DNA of 8,287 nt from Hyphomicrobiales bacterium (lineage in GTDB: Bacteria > Pseudomonadota > Alphaproteobacteria > Rhizobiales > SZUA-8): positions 1-8,287 of the forward strand of contig QILX01000069.1 in NCBI GenBank assembly GCA_003232175.1, given 5' to 3'. Positions 1 to 7,736 of the stretch are shown piece after piece. Every line of letters begins with the position of its first letter. Position 1 is the first letter of the stretch. The position numbers were made by a program, and so were the translations under genes. Under the pieces are notes generated by a model, which saw only the letters and a list, made by a program, of their open reading frames with translations, was not told where the DNA came from and ran no database searches.

Positions 1-1193
1 TAGTGGCCGCCCCTAACTGTCGCGCCGACATCATATCGGTCGCGTAATTTATGGCCACCGTGCGGGCTGCGGACAAAAGGTTCCGGCATCAGCGCGTTGA
101 CATCGCTGTATCGGCCAGGATCAAGATCCGCATCACAGATACCGGCATGATCGTGACTGTAGCGCATGCACCGGAATACCATATTATTAGTGCCAAAGAT
201 GGGATGCTGGTAATAAAACGGGCTGATAAACTCCCAGACGATATCACCCTCTTTGGTAACCTCGAACAAACGTCCCTTGGTGCATTCGCATATCAATGTC
301 GTGCCGCCGGGCAGGCGCTGCGCGCCCGAACAGATGAAACTGTTGAAATCGAAGACCGGGTTGTCTTTGTATTCCCAGACGATTTTGTCAGTTTGGGGAT
401 CGACTTCTATGACACGCGAATAGTCGATCGTCGTGTAGGCCCGGTGGGCGCCATTGTCGAAAACCAGAATATTGCCGTTCTCAAGTTGCGTTGGATTGTG
501 CTGACCGGCGATCTGCCCGCTGCCCCAGCGCCAAATCAGGTCACCGGTCGCCCGATCAATGATGGCGATGGTATTGGTGCATCTGAAGCTGACCAGTAAA
601 TTGCCGCCGGGAAGTTCTGAAATGGCGTTCAGATTGGTCCAGCGGTCGCGTGGATGCAGCGGCCCGATGATATCGACCTCAGGGTCCAGATGATCGAACG
701 TCAACCACTCCCAGACCACCTCCCCGTCGCGCGAAATCTCCTGGATCGCTTCGCCGTAAATTTTGCCGTCGCGTTCGGTTCCAGGCTGGCCACCTTTAAT
801 CCTGCAGGCGATTTCGGGCGGAACGGCCCGCCATTTGGCAACCGCCAGATTACCATTTTCAAGTGGTGCAAAACAGTGGCTCAGATATGGGTCGCGATAT
901 TCCCAAACCGTGTTCCCGTTCCAGTCAAGCTCAATGATCTGGCCGCCATTGCCGGCAAATTCAGGGATCGCGGGTGGCAGGGTGCGTCCGGCGAACAGGA
1001 GATTTCCGTTTGGAAGAAGCTGGCCGTAATTTCCTGGAAGATTCTCAACCGGCCAGCGATGGACAACTTTTCCCCACATGTCGATCAGCCAGACATTGCG
1101 GCCATACATCGGGGCGAACAGGGTATACCCCTCAAAGGCCCGGCCCGGCTCGAAATGGGTGAGGCCCCTTGCACGGCGCGGACCGGCGCTCAC
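1..1193 (-). CDS. Arylsulfotransferase-type (ASST family) beta-propeller protein, 3' end at window edge
   Basis: The minus-strand frame is open from a stop at 1332-1334 to the left edge. Reading from a GTG at 1193 gives about 397 residues; the codon cut by the edge begins TA, so it is either Tyr or the stop. Family signature: GYTLFAP near residues 22-28, then LIDMWGKVVHRW, NYGQLLPNGNLLF and, near the C-terminus, NNMVFRCMRY. Blade-type L-(P/E)-(N/G)-G-(N/T) strands recur near residues 60, 111, 194, 237 and 294, as expected for a six-bladed propeller. Known ASSTs transfer sulfate between phenolic compounds through a transient sulfohistidine. Candidate histidines here are H106, H232 and H330, but I cannot assign the catalytic one. 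No signal peptide is visible. No ATG exists before residue 29, so GTG 1193 is a weak choice; the true N-terminus may be in another frame (see 1190-1285). Family assignment is confident, substrate unknown, intactness doubtful. Confidence 0.8.
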   Translation of the reverse strand, partial: MSAGPRRARGLTHFEPGRAFEGYTLFAPMYGRNVWLIDMWGKVVHRWPVENLPGNYGQLLPNGNLLFAGRTLPPAIPEFAGNGGQIIELDWNGNTVWEYRDPYLSHCFAPLENGNLAVAKWRAVPPEIACRIKGGQPGTERDGKIYGEAIQEISRDGEVVWEWLTFDHLDPEVDIIGPLHPRDRWTNLNAISELPGGNLLVSFRCTNTIAIIDRATGDLIWRWGSGQIAGQHNPTQLENGNILVFDNGAHRAYTTIDYSRVIEVDPQTDKIVWEYKDNPVFDFNSFICSGAQRLPGGTTLICECTKGRLFEVTKEGDIVWEFISPFYYQHPIFGTNNMVFRCMRYSHDHAGICDADLDPGRYSDVNALMPEPFVRSPHGGHKLRDRYDVGATVRGGH

Positions 1194-1285
1194 GACAGAA
1201 CAATCCCGACGCCGCACCAAAATCGGTGCACCATTCCACCCGGGGAACAACCTGCAGCGTTGCTTGCGTCGGGTTTGGTAGTCAA
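1190..1285 (-). other. Displaced N-terminal segment of the ASST-type gene, or a 31-codon coupled leader ORF
   Basis: A TTG at 1285 follows a good AGGAG (1294-1298) by 8 nt and opens a 31-codon frame ending in TGA at 1190-1192, which overlaps the GTG at 1193. Its last part contains MVHRFWCGVG, resembling the short R-x-W-x-G-V-G stretch that, as I recall the family, precedes the THxxPxRAxPGYTLFAP region. In the main frame that region starts with GLTHFEP (from 1166). Removing 41 nt (about 1165-1205) would join the two in one frame as ...GVGLTHFEP. Either the gene carries a small frame-breaking insertion (pseudogene or sequence error), or this is a leader peptide translationally coupled to the GTG start. 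I favour the first reading. Confidence 0.45.
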
Positions 1286-1331
1286 TTTTGGCGCTCCTGA
1301 ATTTACCCCTGAATGTGTGGGATTGGCCCCA

Positions 1332-1345
1332 TTAAAAATTTTTAA
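1332..1345. repeat. Perfect 14-bp AT palindrome
   Basis: TTAAAAATTTTTAA is a perfect palindrome. It contains the TAA (1332-1334) that closes the ASST frame upstream. It lies in the gap ahead of the ASST-type gene, just downstream of a possible minus-strand promoter. It could be a protein-binding site or merely AT-rich promoter DNA. A terminator is unlikely, as there is no GC stem. Confidence 0.4.
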
Positions 1346-1354
1346 CTAAATGGT

Positions 1355-1383
1355 TGGGTACTTAATTTTTGGCGAATTGTCAA
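1355..1383 (-). promoter_or_regulatory. Possible promoter for the ASST-type gene
   Basis: On the minus strand a consensus -35 hexamer TTGACA (complement of 1378-1383) is followed after 17 nt by TACCCA (1355-1360), a poor -10. It sits 70-100 bp upstream of the TTG/AGGAG at 1285-1298, so the spacing to the gene is reasonable. The weak -10 keeps confidence low; the ASST gene could instead be read through from the hydrolase gene. Confidence 0.25.
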
Positions 1384-1404
1384 GATACGCCACCGCCTCT
1401 GCTA

Positions 1405-2936
<1,532 letters not shown>

Positions 2937-2951
2937 CGCCGGTCTCGTTTC

Positions 2952-2963
2952 AACTGTTCAGTT
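2952..2963. promoter_or_regulatory. Operator-like inverted repeat 1
   Basis: AACTG-TT-CAGTT is an inverted repeat with 5-bp arms, preceded by TTTC and followed by ATATA. It closely matches the second site (2982-2993), and the centres (2957.5 and 2987.5) are exactly 30 bp apart, about three helical turns. The AAC(C/T)G-NN-C(G/A)GTT pattern resembles TetR-family operators. It lies 16 bp upstream of the hydrolase ATG, near the expected transcription start. The regulator is not in this window. Confidence 0.6.
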
Positions 2964-2972
2964 ATATAGTTG

Positions 2973-3002
2973 ATAATTTTCAACCGTTCGGTTAAATATC
3001 AA
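2973..3002 (-). promoter_or_regulatory. Candidate promoter for the PHP hydrolase
   Basis: On the minus strand TTGATA (complement of 2997-3002) is followed after 18 nt by AATTAT (2973-2978), four of six matches to a -10. Operator 2 lies wholly within the spacer and operator 1 lies just downstream. An alternative -10, TATAAC (complement of 2961-2966), overlaps operator 1 but has no good -35. Confidence 0.35.
2982..2993. promoter_or_regulatory. Operator-like inverted repeat 2
   Basis: AACCG-TT-CGGTT is the stronger of the two inverted repeats, with the same TTTC left flank as site 1. It falls inside the spacer of candidate promoters on both strands, so a bound repressor would block both directions. 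TetR/AcrR-type proteins bind sites of this form; that identification is inferred from the pattern only. Confidence 0.65.
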
Positions 3003-3030
3003 CTGCTGTTATAAACAAAGTCAATAGGCG

Positions 3031-3050
3031 CAACTCTTACTTTGGAGTTG
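3031..3050 (+). promoter_or_regulatory. Small hairpin in the 5' leader of the SDR operon
   Basis: CAACTC (3031-3036) and GAGTTG (3045-3050) form a 6-bp stem with an 8-nt loop in the leader of the plus-strand transcript, 26 nt before the start codon. No T-run follows, so it is not a terminator. It could be a weak RNA structure, or another protein site related to the CAACTG/CAACCG motifs upstream. Confidence 0.25.
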
Positions 3051-3076
3051 GTTTAAGTAGATCTGCAAGGGGCGGC

Positions 3077-4120
3077 ATGGAAATTTATCTAGAAGATCAA
3101 GACCTTCCGGCTTCGTTTGCCGACGAAGCGGCGCTTGAAGACTTCATGACCCGGCCCACCCGCGCCCTGGTTAAAAGCCTGGCAGCGCTGAGCGGCGACA
3201 TCATGGTTCTGGGGGTTGGCGGCAAAATGGGCCCCACCCTGGCCCGCCTGGCAAAACGCGCCGCGCCGGACAAGACCGTTTACGGCGTTGCCAGGTTCAG
3301 CGAACCGGATTTGCAGGAAAAGCTCAACGGCTACGGTATCCAGACCATTCAGGCCGACCTTCTGGACCGCCAGGCGCTGGCGGATTTGCCCAAGCCGGAG
3401 AATGTGGTTTTCATGGCTGGCCGCAAATTCGGCTCAACCGGCTCGGAGTCCCTGACATGGGCCATGAACACCTTCATGCCGGGCCTGGTCGCCGAGGCAT
3501 TTTGCTCATCTCGCATCGTCACCTTTTCCACCGTTTGCGTCTATCCGTTTGTCGATGTGACATCCGGCGGCGCCCGCGAAGACCTGCCCCCCAACCCTCC
3601 TGGTGAATACGCCCAGTCTTGCGTCGGGCGCGAACGCATGTTCCAGCATTTTTCCAAATCCCTGGACACACCTGGCTGCATAATCCGCCTCAGCTACGCC
3701 ATCGACATGCGATATGGTGTTCTGTTCGATGTCGCCTCAAGCGTATTTGACGGAACCACCATCGATCTTTCCATGGGCCATGCCAATGTCATCTGGCAGG
3801 GCGACGCCAACGCTCAGATTCTCATGGCGCTGAACCACTGTTCGGTGCCGGCCTGGCCCCTGAACCTTTCCGGCCGCACCGTCACTTCGATCAGGTGGCT
3901 GGCCGAGGAATTCGCCAAGAGGTTAGGCAAACCTGCCAGATTTACCGGCAAACCCGCATCGTCGGCGTGGCTCGCCAACTCTGACAAGGCCGTGAGCCTT
4001 TTTGGCGAACCTGTTGTTCCGATGGACAAAATGATCGACTGGTGTGCCGACTGGGTTGCCAAGGGTGGTGTAAATCTTGGCAAACCTACCCATTTTGAAG
4101 TCAGAGACGGTGCGTATTGA
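3077..4120 (+). CDS. Atypical extended SDR, NAD-dependent epimerase/dehydratase type, lacking the YxxxK lysine
   Basis: A 347-residue protein and first gene of the operon; AGGGG (3068-3072) precedes the ATG. A leader helix of about 40 residues comes before the Rossmann motif GVGGKMG (residues 46-52), which fits the GxxGxxG of extended SDRs that bind NAD(P). STVCVY (151-156) is the usual active-site Ser/Thr strand. The expected YxxxK is YAQSC (Y178, C182): the proton-relay lysine is replaced by Cys and followed by VGRERMF. The C-terminal part (about 262-330) resembles the substrate-binding region of sugar epimerases, ending in a helix with MIDWCADWV. Known relatives oxidise, reduce or epimerise hydroxyl groups on sugars or related molecules. 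With Cys at the Lys position it may use a different mechanism, or bind nucleotide without classic dehydrogenase chemistry. The last 44 nt overlap the next gene if that gene starts at TTG 4077. Confidence 0.85.
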   Translation: MEIYLEDQDLPASFADEAALEDFMTRPTRALVKSLAALSGDIMVLGVGGKMGPTLARLAKRAAPDKTVYGVARFSEPDLQEKLNGYGIQTIQADLLDRQALADLPKPENVVFMAGRKFGSTGSESLTWAMNTFMPGLVAEAFCSSRIVTFSTVCVYPFVDVTSGGAREDLPPNPPGEYAQSCVGRERMFQHFSKSLDTPGCIIRLSYAIDMRYGVLFDVASSVFDGTTIDLSMGHANVIWQGDANAQILMALNHCSVPAWPLNLSGRTVTSIRWLAEEFAKRLGKPARFTGKPASSAWLANSDKAVSLFGEPVVPMDKMIDWCADWVAKGGVNLGKPTHFEVRDGAY

Positions 4121-4964
4121 TCGCCCGCCCGTTATCGCGCTCGACAAACGCCACCTGCCCGCCATGGTGGCTCTGTCGGCGGAGGCAGGCTGGAACCAGA
4201 CCGGGGACGATTGGGAGATGATGCTGGCTGCCGGCAACGCCATCGGCATGACGGCACCGGGCGGACACCTCATCGCCACCGCGATATCACTTCCATTCGG
4301 CAAGACATTCGGCTGGATTTCCATGGTTCTGGTAACCGCAAGCTGGCGCAAAAAAGGGCTGGCGACCTACCTGCTTGGCCAGGCCATTGAAGCGCTGGAA
4401 GCGCCGGGCCTGGTGCCGGTACTTGATGCGACGCCTGAGGGTGCCCACGTCTACCGTCCTATCGGCTTTGAACCGCATTATTCAGTTCTGCGCTGGGCCC
4501 TGGATGATGCCTCGGCAATCGGCGCACAAATGCCATCGGCGGTAAACTCATCGCCACTGAAAAAAGCCGGCATGGCAGGTGTCAAAACCTATGACCGTGA
4601 CGTCTTCGGCGGCGACCGTGGGTCCATACTTGACGCCATTTTCGCCCGCAGCGACGGCCAGGCCCGGGCCGCGAACCGGGGGCACGGATATTTATTGTCC
4701 AGGGACGGGCGAACAGCGCGGCAGATCGGCCCGATCTGCGCCGAAGACCCGGCAGTTGCCATTGACATGCTCGATCAGGCCCTGAAGAGCATGACCGGCG
4801 CGGTCTTCGTTGATGCGTGCGACCACCAGAACGCCTTTGCCGATCACCTGGGCGCACTGGGTTTTACGCCGCAACGGCCATTTGTGCGCATGGCAAGGGG
4901 CAGGTCAGCACCATTTGGCGACCCCGGCCAGATGTTCGCCCTCGCCGGCCCGGAACTGGGATAG
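4077..4964 (+). CDS. Two-domain GNAT-family N-acetyltransferase
   Basis: A 295-residue protein from TTG 4077. The N-terminal GNAT domain shows AGWNQ (37-41), the acetyl-CoA-binding strand and loop MVLVTASWRKKGLA (R91 to A96, an RxxGxA motif) and VYRPIGFEPHY (125-135). Residues about 165-275 form a second half with GYLLSRDGRTARQIGPI, which resembles the C-terminal domain of YitH-like acetyltransferases (Acetyltransf_18). The family transfers an acetyl group from acetyl-CoA to an amine; the acceptor is unknown. Start is uncertain: TTG 4077 overlaps the SDR gene by 44 nt and has GGTGG (4064-4068) 8 nt upstream, while GTG 4110 overlaps by 11 nt and would give a 284-residue protein. Both keep the whole domain. 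The overlap implies translational coupling with the SDR gene. The stop TAG at 4962-4964 overlaps the ribosome-binding site of the next gene. Confidence 0.82.
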   Translation: MANLPILKSETVRIDRPPVIALDKRHLPAMVALSAEAGWNQTGDDWEMMLAAGNAIGMTAPGGHLIATAISLPFGKTFGWISMVLVTASWRKKGLATYLLGQAIEALEAPGLVPVLDATPEGAHVYRPIGFEPHYSVLRWALDDASAIGAQMPSAVNSSPLKKAGMAGVKTYDRDVFGGDRGSILDAIFARSDGQARAANRGHGYLLSRDGRTARQIGPICAEDPAVAIDMLDQALKSMTGAVFVDACDHQNAFADHLGALGFTPQRPFVRMARGRSAPFGDPGQMFALAGPELG

Positions 4965-4967
4965 GAG
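4963..4967 (+). promoter_or_regulatory. Ribosome-binding site that fixes the DapA-like start
   Basis: AGGAG lies 10 nt before ATG 4978 and shares bases with the GNAT stop codon TAG (4962-4964). It supports ATG 4978 over in-frame ATGs further upstream within the GNAT gene. Confidence 0.7.
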
Positions 4968-4977
4968 ACAAAAAATC

Positions 4978-6045
4978 ATGCAATGGACAGACTGGCCAGG
5001 CGAAGTGCTGAAAACCTTGCGCAAAGGCGTTGTCATTCCGGCGTCACCCCTGGCGCTCGATCAAAATCGCCAGTTCGATCCGCGCCGCCAGCGGGCGCTG
5101 GCGCGGTACTACATGGATGCCGGCTCCGGCGGTATCGCCATCGGCGTGCACACTACCCAGTTTGAAATCCGCAATGTCGGCCTATACGAGCCGGTCCTTG
5201 AAACCGTTGCGGGCGCGATGGCGGCCTGGACCGACAGACCGCTGTTAAAAATTGCCGGCATTATCGGCACAACCAAAGCTGCCATCCGCGAGGCTCACAT
5301 TTCCCGCAGCCTTGGCTACCACGCCGGTTTGCTCAACCTTGCCGCCTTTCGTGATGCCGGCGAGGATGAAATCATCGCCCACTGCCGTGCCATCGCCAGC
5401 GAAATACCGCTGATCGGGTTTTATATGCAGACCGCTGTCGGTGGCGTTTACCTCTCCGCCCGGTTCTGGCATCGCTTCGCCGAGATCGAAAACGTTGTCG
5501 CCATCAAGATTGCCCCCTTCAACCGCTACCAGACCCTGGACGTCATTCGCGGCGTTGTCGCCGCCGGCGCCGAAGACCGCATATCCCTTTACACAGGCAA
5601 TGATGACCACATCGTCGCCGATCTGGTCACGCCCTTTACCGTCTCAAGGCGCGGCGAGATGGTTATGGTGCGGATCGTAGGCGGCCTGCTTGGCCATTGG
5701 TCGGTATGGACAAAGGCTGCCGTCGAGCTGCTCGAAAAATGCCACCAGACGGTGGGCCGCGGCCACATAGATGACGACCTTCTGGCGCTGGACTCCCAGG
5801 TCACCGATGCCAACGCCGCACTATTTGACGTCGAGAACGATTTCGCCGGCTGCATCGCCGGAGTTCACGAGGTGCTGCGTCATCAGGGGCTGCTGGAGGG
5901 CACCTGGTGCCTGAACCCTTCCGAAACCCTAAGCCCGGGCCAGAAGGAAAAACTGGCCCGGGTCTGCGCCGATTATCCCCATTTGATCGATGACCGGTTT
6001 GTCGCTGAAAATCTCACCCGCTGGCTGGATACCGGCGGGAGCTGA
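4978..6045 (+). CDS. DapA-like class I aldolase/lyase (dihydrodipicolinate synthase family)
   Basis: A 355-residue protein of the DHDPS/N-acetylneuraminate lyase superfamily, which forms a Schiff base between an active-site Lys and a 2-oxo acid. GVHTTQFE (56-63) matches the GTT-type carboxylate loop, GFYMQ holds Tyr149, and VVAIKIAPF holds Lys177. The T60-Y149 and Y149-K177 spacings (89 and 28 residues) match Thr44-Tyr133 and Tyr133-Lys161 of E. coli DapA, so the catalytic machinery appears intact. It is longer than DapA (about 290 residues), with an extra N-terminal stretch and a longer C-terminal region, and sits with no lysine-biosynthesis gene. A catabolic aldolase, dehydratase or lyase is more likely than DapA itself; the substrate is unknown. 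It is 13 nt downstream of the GNAT gene and 19 nt upstream of the FAD oxidoreductase. The ATG is set by AGGAG at 4963-4967. Confidence 0.88.
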   Translation: MQWTDWPGEVLKTLRKGVVIPASPLALDQNRQFDPRRQRALARYYMDAGSGGIAIGVHTTQFEIRNVGLYEPVLETVAGAMAAWTDRPLLKIAGIIGTTKAAIREAHISRSLGYHAGLLNLAAFRDAGEDEIIAHCRAIASEIPLIGFYMQTAVGGVYLSARFWHRFAEIENVVAIKIAPFNRYQTLDVIRGVVAAGAEDRISLYTGNDDHIVADLVTPFTVSRRGEMVMVRIVGGLLGHWSVWTKAAVELLEKCHQTVGRGHIDDDLLALDSQVTDANAALFDVENDFAGCIAGVHEVLRHQGLLEGTWCLNPSETLSPGQKEKLARVCADYPHLIDDRFVAENLTRWLDTGGS

Positions 6046-6064
6046 AAAAAATATACGGTGTCCC

Positions 6065-7684
6065 ATGACCGACGAAACCTATGACGGCATTATCCTTGGC
6101 GGCGGGCACAACGCGCTGGTGCTGCAGGCTTATGCCGGCAAAGCGGGGCTGAAGGTTCTCTGCCTTGAGCGGCGGCACATTGCCGGCGGCGGGCTGACCA
6201 CGGTCGAAGACCCACACCATCGAGGTTTCCTGCACAATACCCACGCCTTTTTTCACCGCGCCATCACCGACATGCCCTGGTACAGGGATCTTGACCTGGA
6301 ACGCCTCGGTGCCAGCTACCTTGAACCGGAACTCAATGTCGCGCTGCTTCTGAAAGACGACCGGTCGCTGCAATGGTGGACGGATTTCGAGCGCACCCAC
6401 GCCTCTTTTGCCGCCTTTGATGAAAAGGACGCCGCGACGCTGGCGCGCTGGCACGCCGATTTCCTGCCCATCGTGCAGGATATTCTCGTCCCCGAAGCGA
6501 TGTCGCCACCCCTGCCACCTGAACAGCGCCGCACCTTGCTGGAGCGCACCGCCGAGGGGCGATTGCTGCTTAAAGTGAGCGAGCTGTCGCCACTTGAATT
6601 TGTCACCGGTGAATTTTCAAATCCGACCATCCAGGCCGGCCTGCTGTTTTTCAACGGCCTGCGCGAGGTCGATTTGCGGGTAAAAGGATTTGGCCACCAC
6701 ATCGCCTCGCTTCTGGCCCGGCCCTCAAAGGCGCAGATGACGGTTGGTGGCTCGGCTGCCCTGGCGCGGGCGCTTGAGGCGGCGGTGAAAGAAAGCGGCG
6801 GCACTATCCTCACCCACACCGAGCCTGGGAAAATCCTCATCGAAGCGGGCCGGGCGGTTGGGGTCCAAACCACAGATGGCAAAGTGTTCCGGGCCCGCAA
6901 GTTCGTAGCTTCAGGGCTGAACCCGCACCAGACCTTTTTAGACCTCCTTGAGCCGGACCACCTACCCCGCGCCTGGCGCTCCAGAGTTGAAGCCTTTCAA
7001 TACAACCTCATCGCCCCGCTTTTTGCCCTGAACCTCAATCTCCACAACCCTCCCCGTTATACCGCCGCACAAAAGGACCCGGTGCTGGATCAAGCTTTCA
7101 TGACCATCCTGGGACTGGAGCATTTTGACCAGTACCCAGAAATCGTCCGCCACCACGAAGCCGGAACCATCCCACCAACCGTTATGTGGGGCTGCGCACC
7201 AACCCAGTTCGACCCCACGCAGGCGCCGGCGGGCAAGCACACCGCTTTCATGTGGGAAAAACTGCCCTACCGGCTGAAAGGCGACGCCAAAAACTGGGAT
7301 AGCGCCAAAGACCCCCATGGCTGCGCCATGCTCGATCTGTGGACACGTTTTGCGCCAAACCTTGCAGACGATGTCATCGACTGGTTTACCCGCAGTGCCC
7401 TGGATACCGAACGCACTTTTCCCAATATGCGCCAAGGTGATCTTCTGATCGGCGCCTTCACCAATGACCAGATCGGCTTTAACCGCCCCTTCCCCGGTGC
7501 TGGCCACTACCGGACTCATATTGACGGTCTGTACCTGTGCGGTTCGGCCTCCCACCCCGGCGGCAACATCACCGGGCTGCCAGGATACAATGCCGCCCAG
7601 ATTGTCCTCGGCGATCTGGGGGCAACGCCAGATTGGGCGCCGCCGCCGATTGCCGACAAACTCAAATGCCTGCCGCAAGGTTAG
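6065..7684 (+). CDS. FAD-dependent oxidoreductase, phytoene-desaturase/PYROXD2-like (COG1233 type)
   Basis: A 539-residue protein. The N-terminal FAD-binding beta-alpha-beta motif DGIILGGGHNALV (residues 7-19) ends with VLCLER, where E35 should bind the ribose. GGGLTTVEDP (41-50) follows, as in phytoene desaturase-type enzymes. The C-terminal FAD-contacting segment LYLCGSASHPGGNITG (489-504) and LPGYNAAQ (505-512) are strongly conserved in the family. These enzymes oxidise C-C or C-N bonds; PYROXD2-like members are poorly characterised, so no specific reaction is assigned. There is no signal peptide or membrane helix, so it is probably soluble. It starts 19 nt after the DapA-like stop. The ribosome-binding site is weak (GGTG just before the ATG), so expression may depend on coupling. 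It is the last plus-strand gene of the operon and is followed by a gene in the opposite direction. Confidence 0.88.
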   Translation: MTDETYDGIILGGGHNALVLQAYAGKAGLKVLCLERRHIAGGGLTTVEDPHHRGFLHNTHAFFHRAITDMPWYRDLDLERLGASYLEPELNVALLLKDDRSLQWWTDFERTHASFAAFDEKDAATLARWHADFLPIVQDILVPEAMSPPLPPEQRRTLLERTAEGRLLLKVSELSPLEFVTGEFSNPTIQAGLLFFNGLREVDLRVKGFGHHIASLLARPSKAQMTVGGSAALARALEAAVKESGGTILTHTEPGKILIEAGRAVGVQTTDGKVFRARKFVASGLNPHQTFLDLLEPDHLPRAWRSRVEAFQYNLIAPLFALNLNLHNPPRYTAAQKDPVLDQAFMTILGLEHFDQYPEIVRHHEAGTIPPTVMWGCAPTQFDPTQAPAGKHTAFMWEKLPYRLKGDAKNWDSAKDPHGCAMLDLWTRFAPNLADDVIDWFTRSALDTERTFPNMRQGDLLIGAFTNDQIGFNRPFPGAGHYRTHIDGLYLCGSASHPGGNITGLPGYNAAQIVLGDLGATPDWAPPPIADKLKCLPQG

Positions 7685-7736
7685 GGTTTTTCATGTTTTG
7701 CGGACATGGGCCGGTGCCGCCGGAACGTAAATCGCT
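7685..7736. other. Convergent intergenic gap, no clear terminator
   Basis: A 52-bp gap between the FAD oxidoreductase stop and the alcohol dehydrogenase stop on the other strand. It contains a short GC inverted repeat (CCGG-TGCCG-CCGG, 7711-7723) but no T-run after it on either strand, so it does not read as a standard intrinsic terminator. Confidence 0.4.

Larger units (their letters stand above)
2970..3015 (+). promoter_or_regulatory. Candidate promoter(s) for the SDR operon
   Basis: TTGATA (2970-2975) is followed after 17 nt by TAAATA (2993-2998), with operator 2 filling the spacer. A better -10 by sequence, TATAAA (3010-3015), lies further downstream, with a poor TTCGGT (2987-2992) as its -35 inside operator 2. 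In either case operator 2 would cover the polymerase site. This reading is by eye only. Confidence 0.35.

Noticed and set aside
51..1349. Long plus-strand open frames (51-599 and 654-1349)
   Set aside because: They are antisense to the ASST-type gene, whose minus-strand translation shows family motifs throughout. The plus-strand translations resemble no family.
3077..4120. SDR gene as a decayed pseudogene because the catalytic Lys is absent
   Set aside because: The frame is full length with intact Rossmann and C-terminal motifs and tight operon packing. The change looks like a subfamily trait rather than decay.
4810..4977. Upstream in-frame start for the DapA-like gene
   Set aside because: It would overlap the GNAT gene by 155 nt. 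ATG 4978 has AGGAG at proper distance and starts just ahead of the family's first beta strand.
5245..5610. Minus-strand frames inside the DapA-like and FAD genes (also 6014-6454, 6316-6900, 6962-7678)
   Set aside because: They are antisense shadows of GC-rich genes with clear sense-strand motifs and have no recognisable domains.
5990..6064. Upstream in-frame start for the FAD oxidoreductase
   Set aside because: It lies inside the DapA-like gene and would add 25 unrelated residues before the FAD-binding motif, which normally sits near the N-terminus.
7685..7736. Intrinsic terminator between convergent genes
   Set aside because: The GC inverted repeat has only 4-bp arms, and no T-run follows it on either strand.
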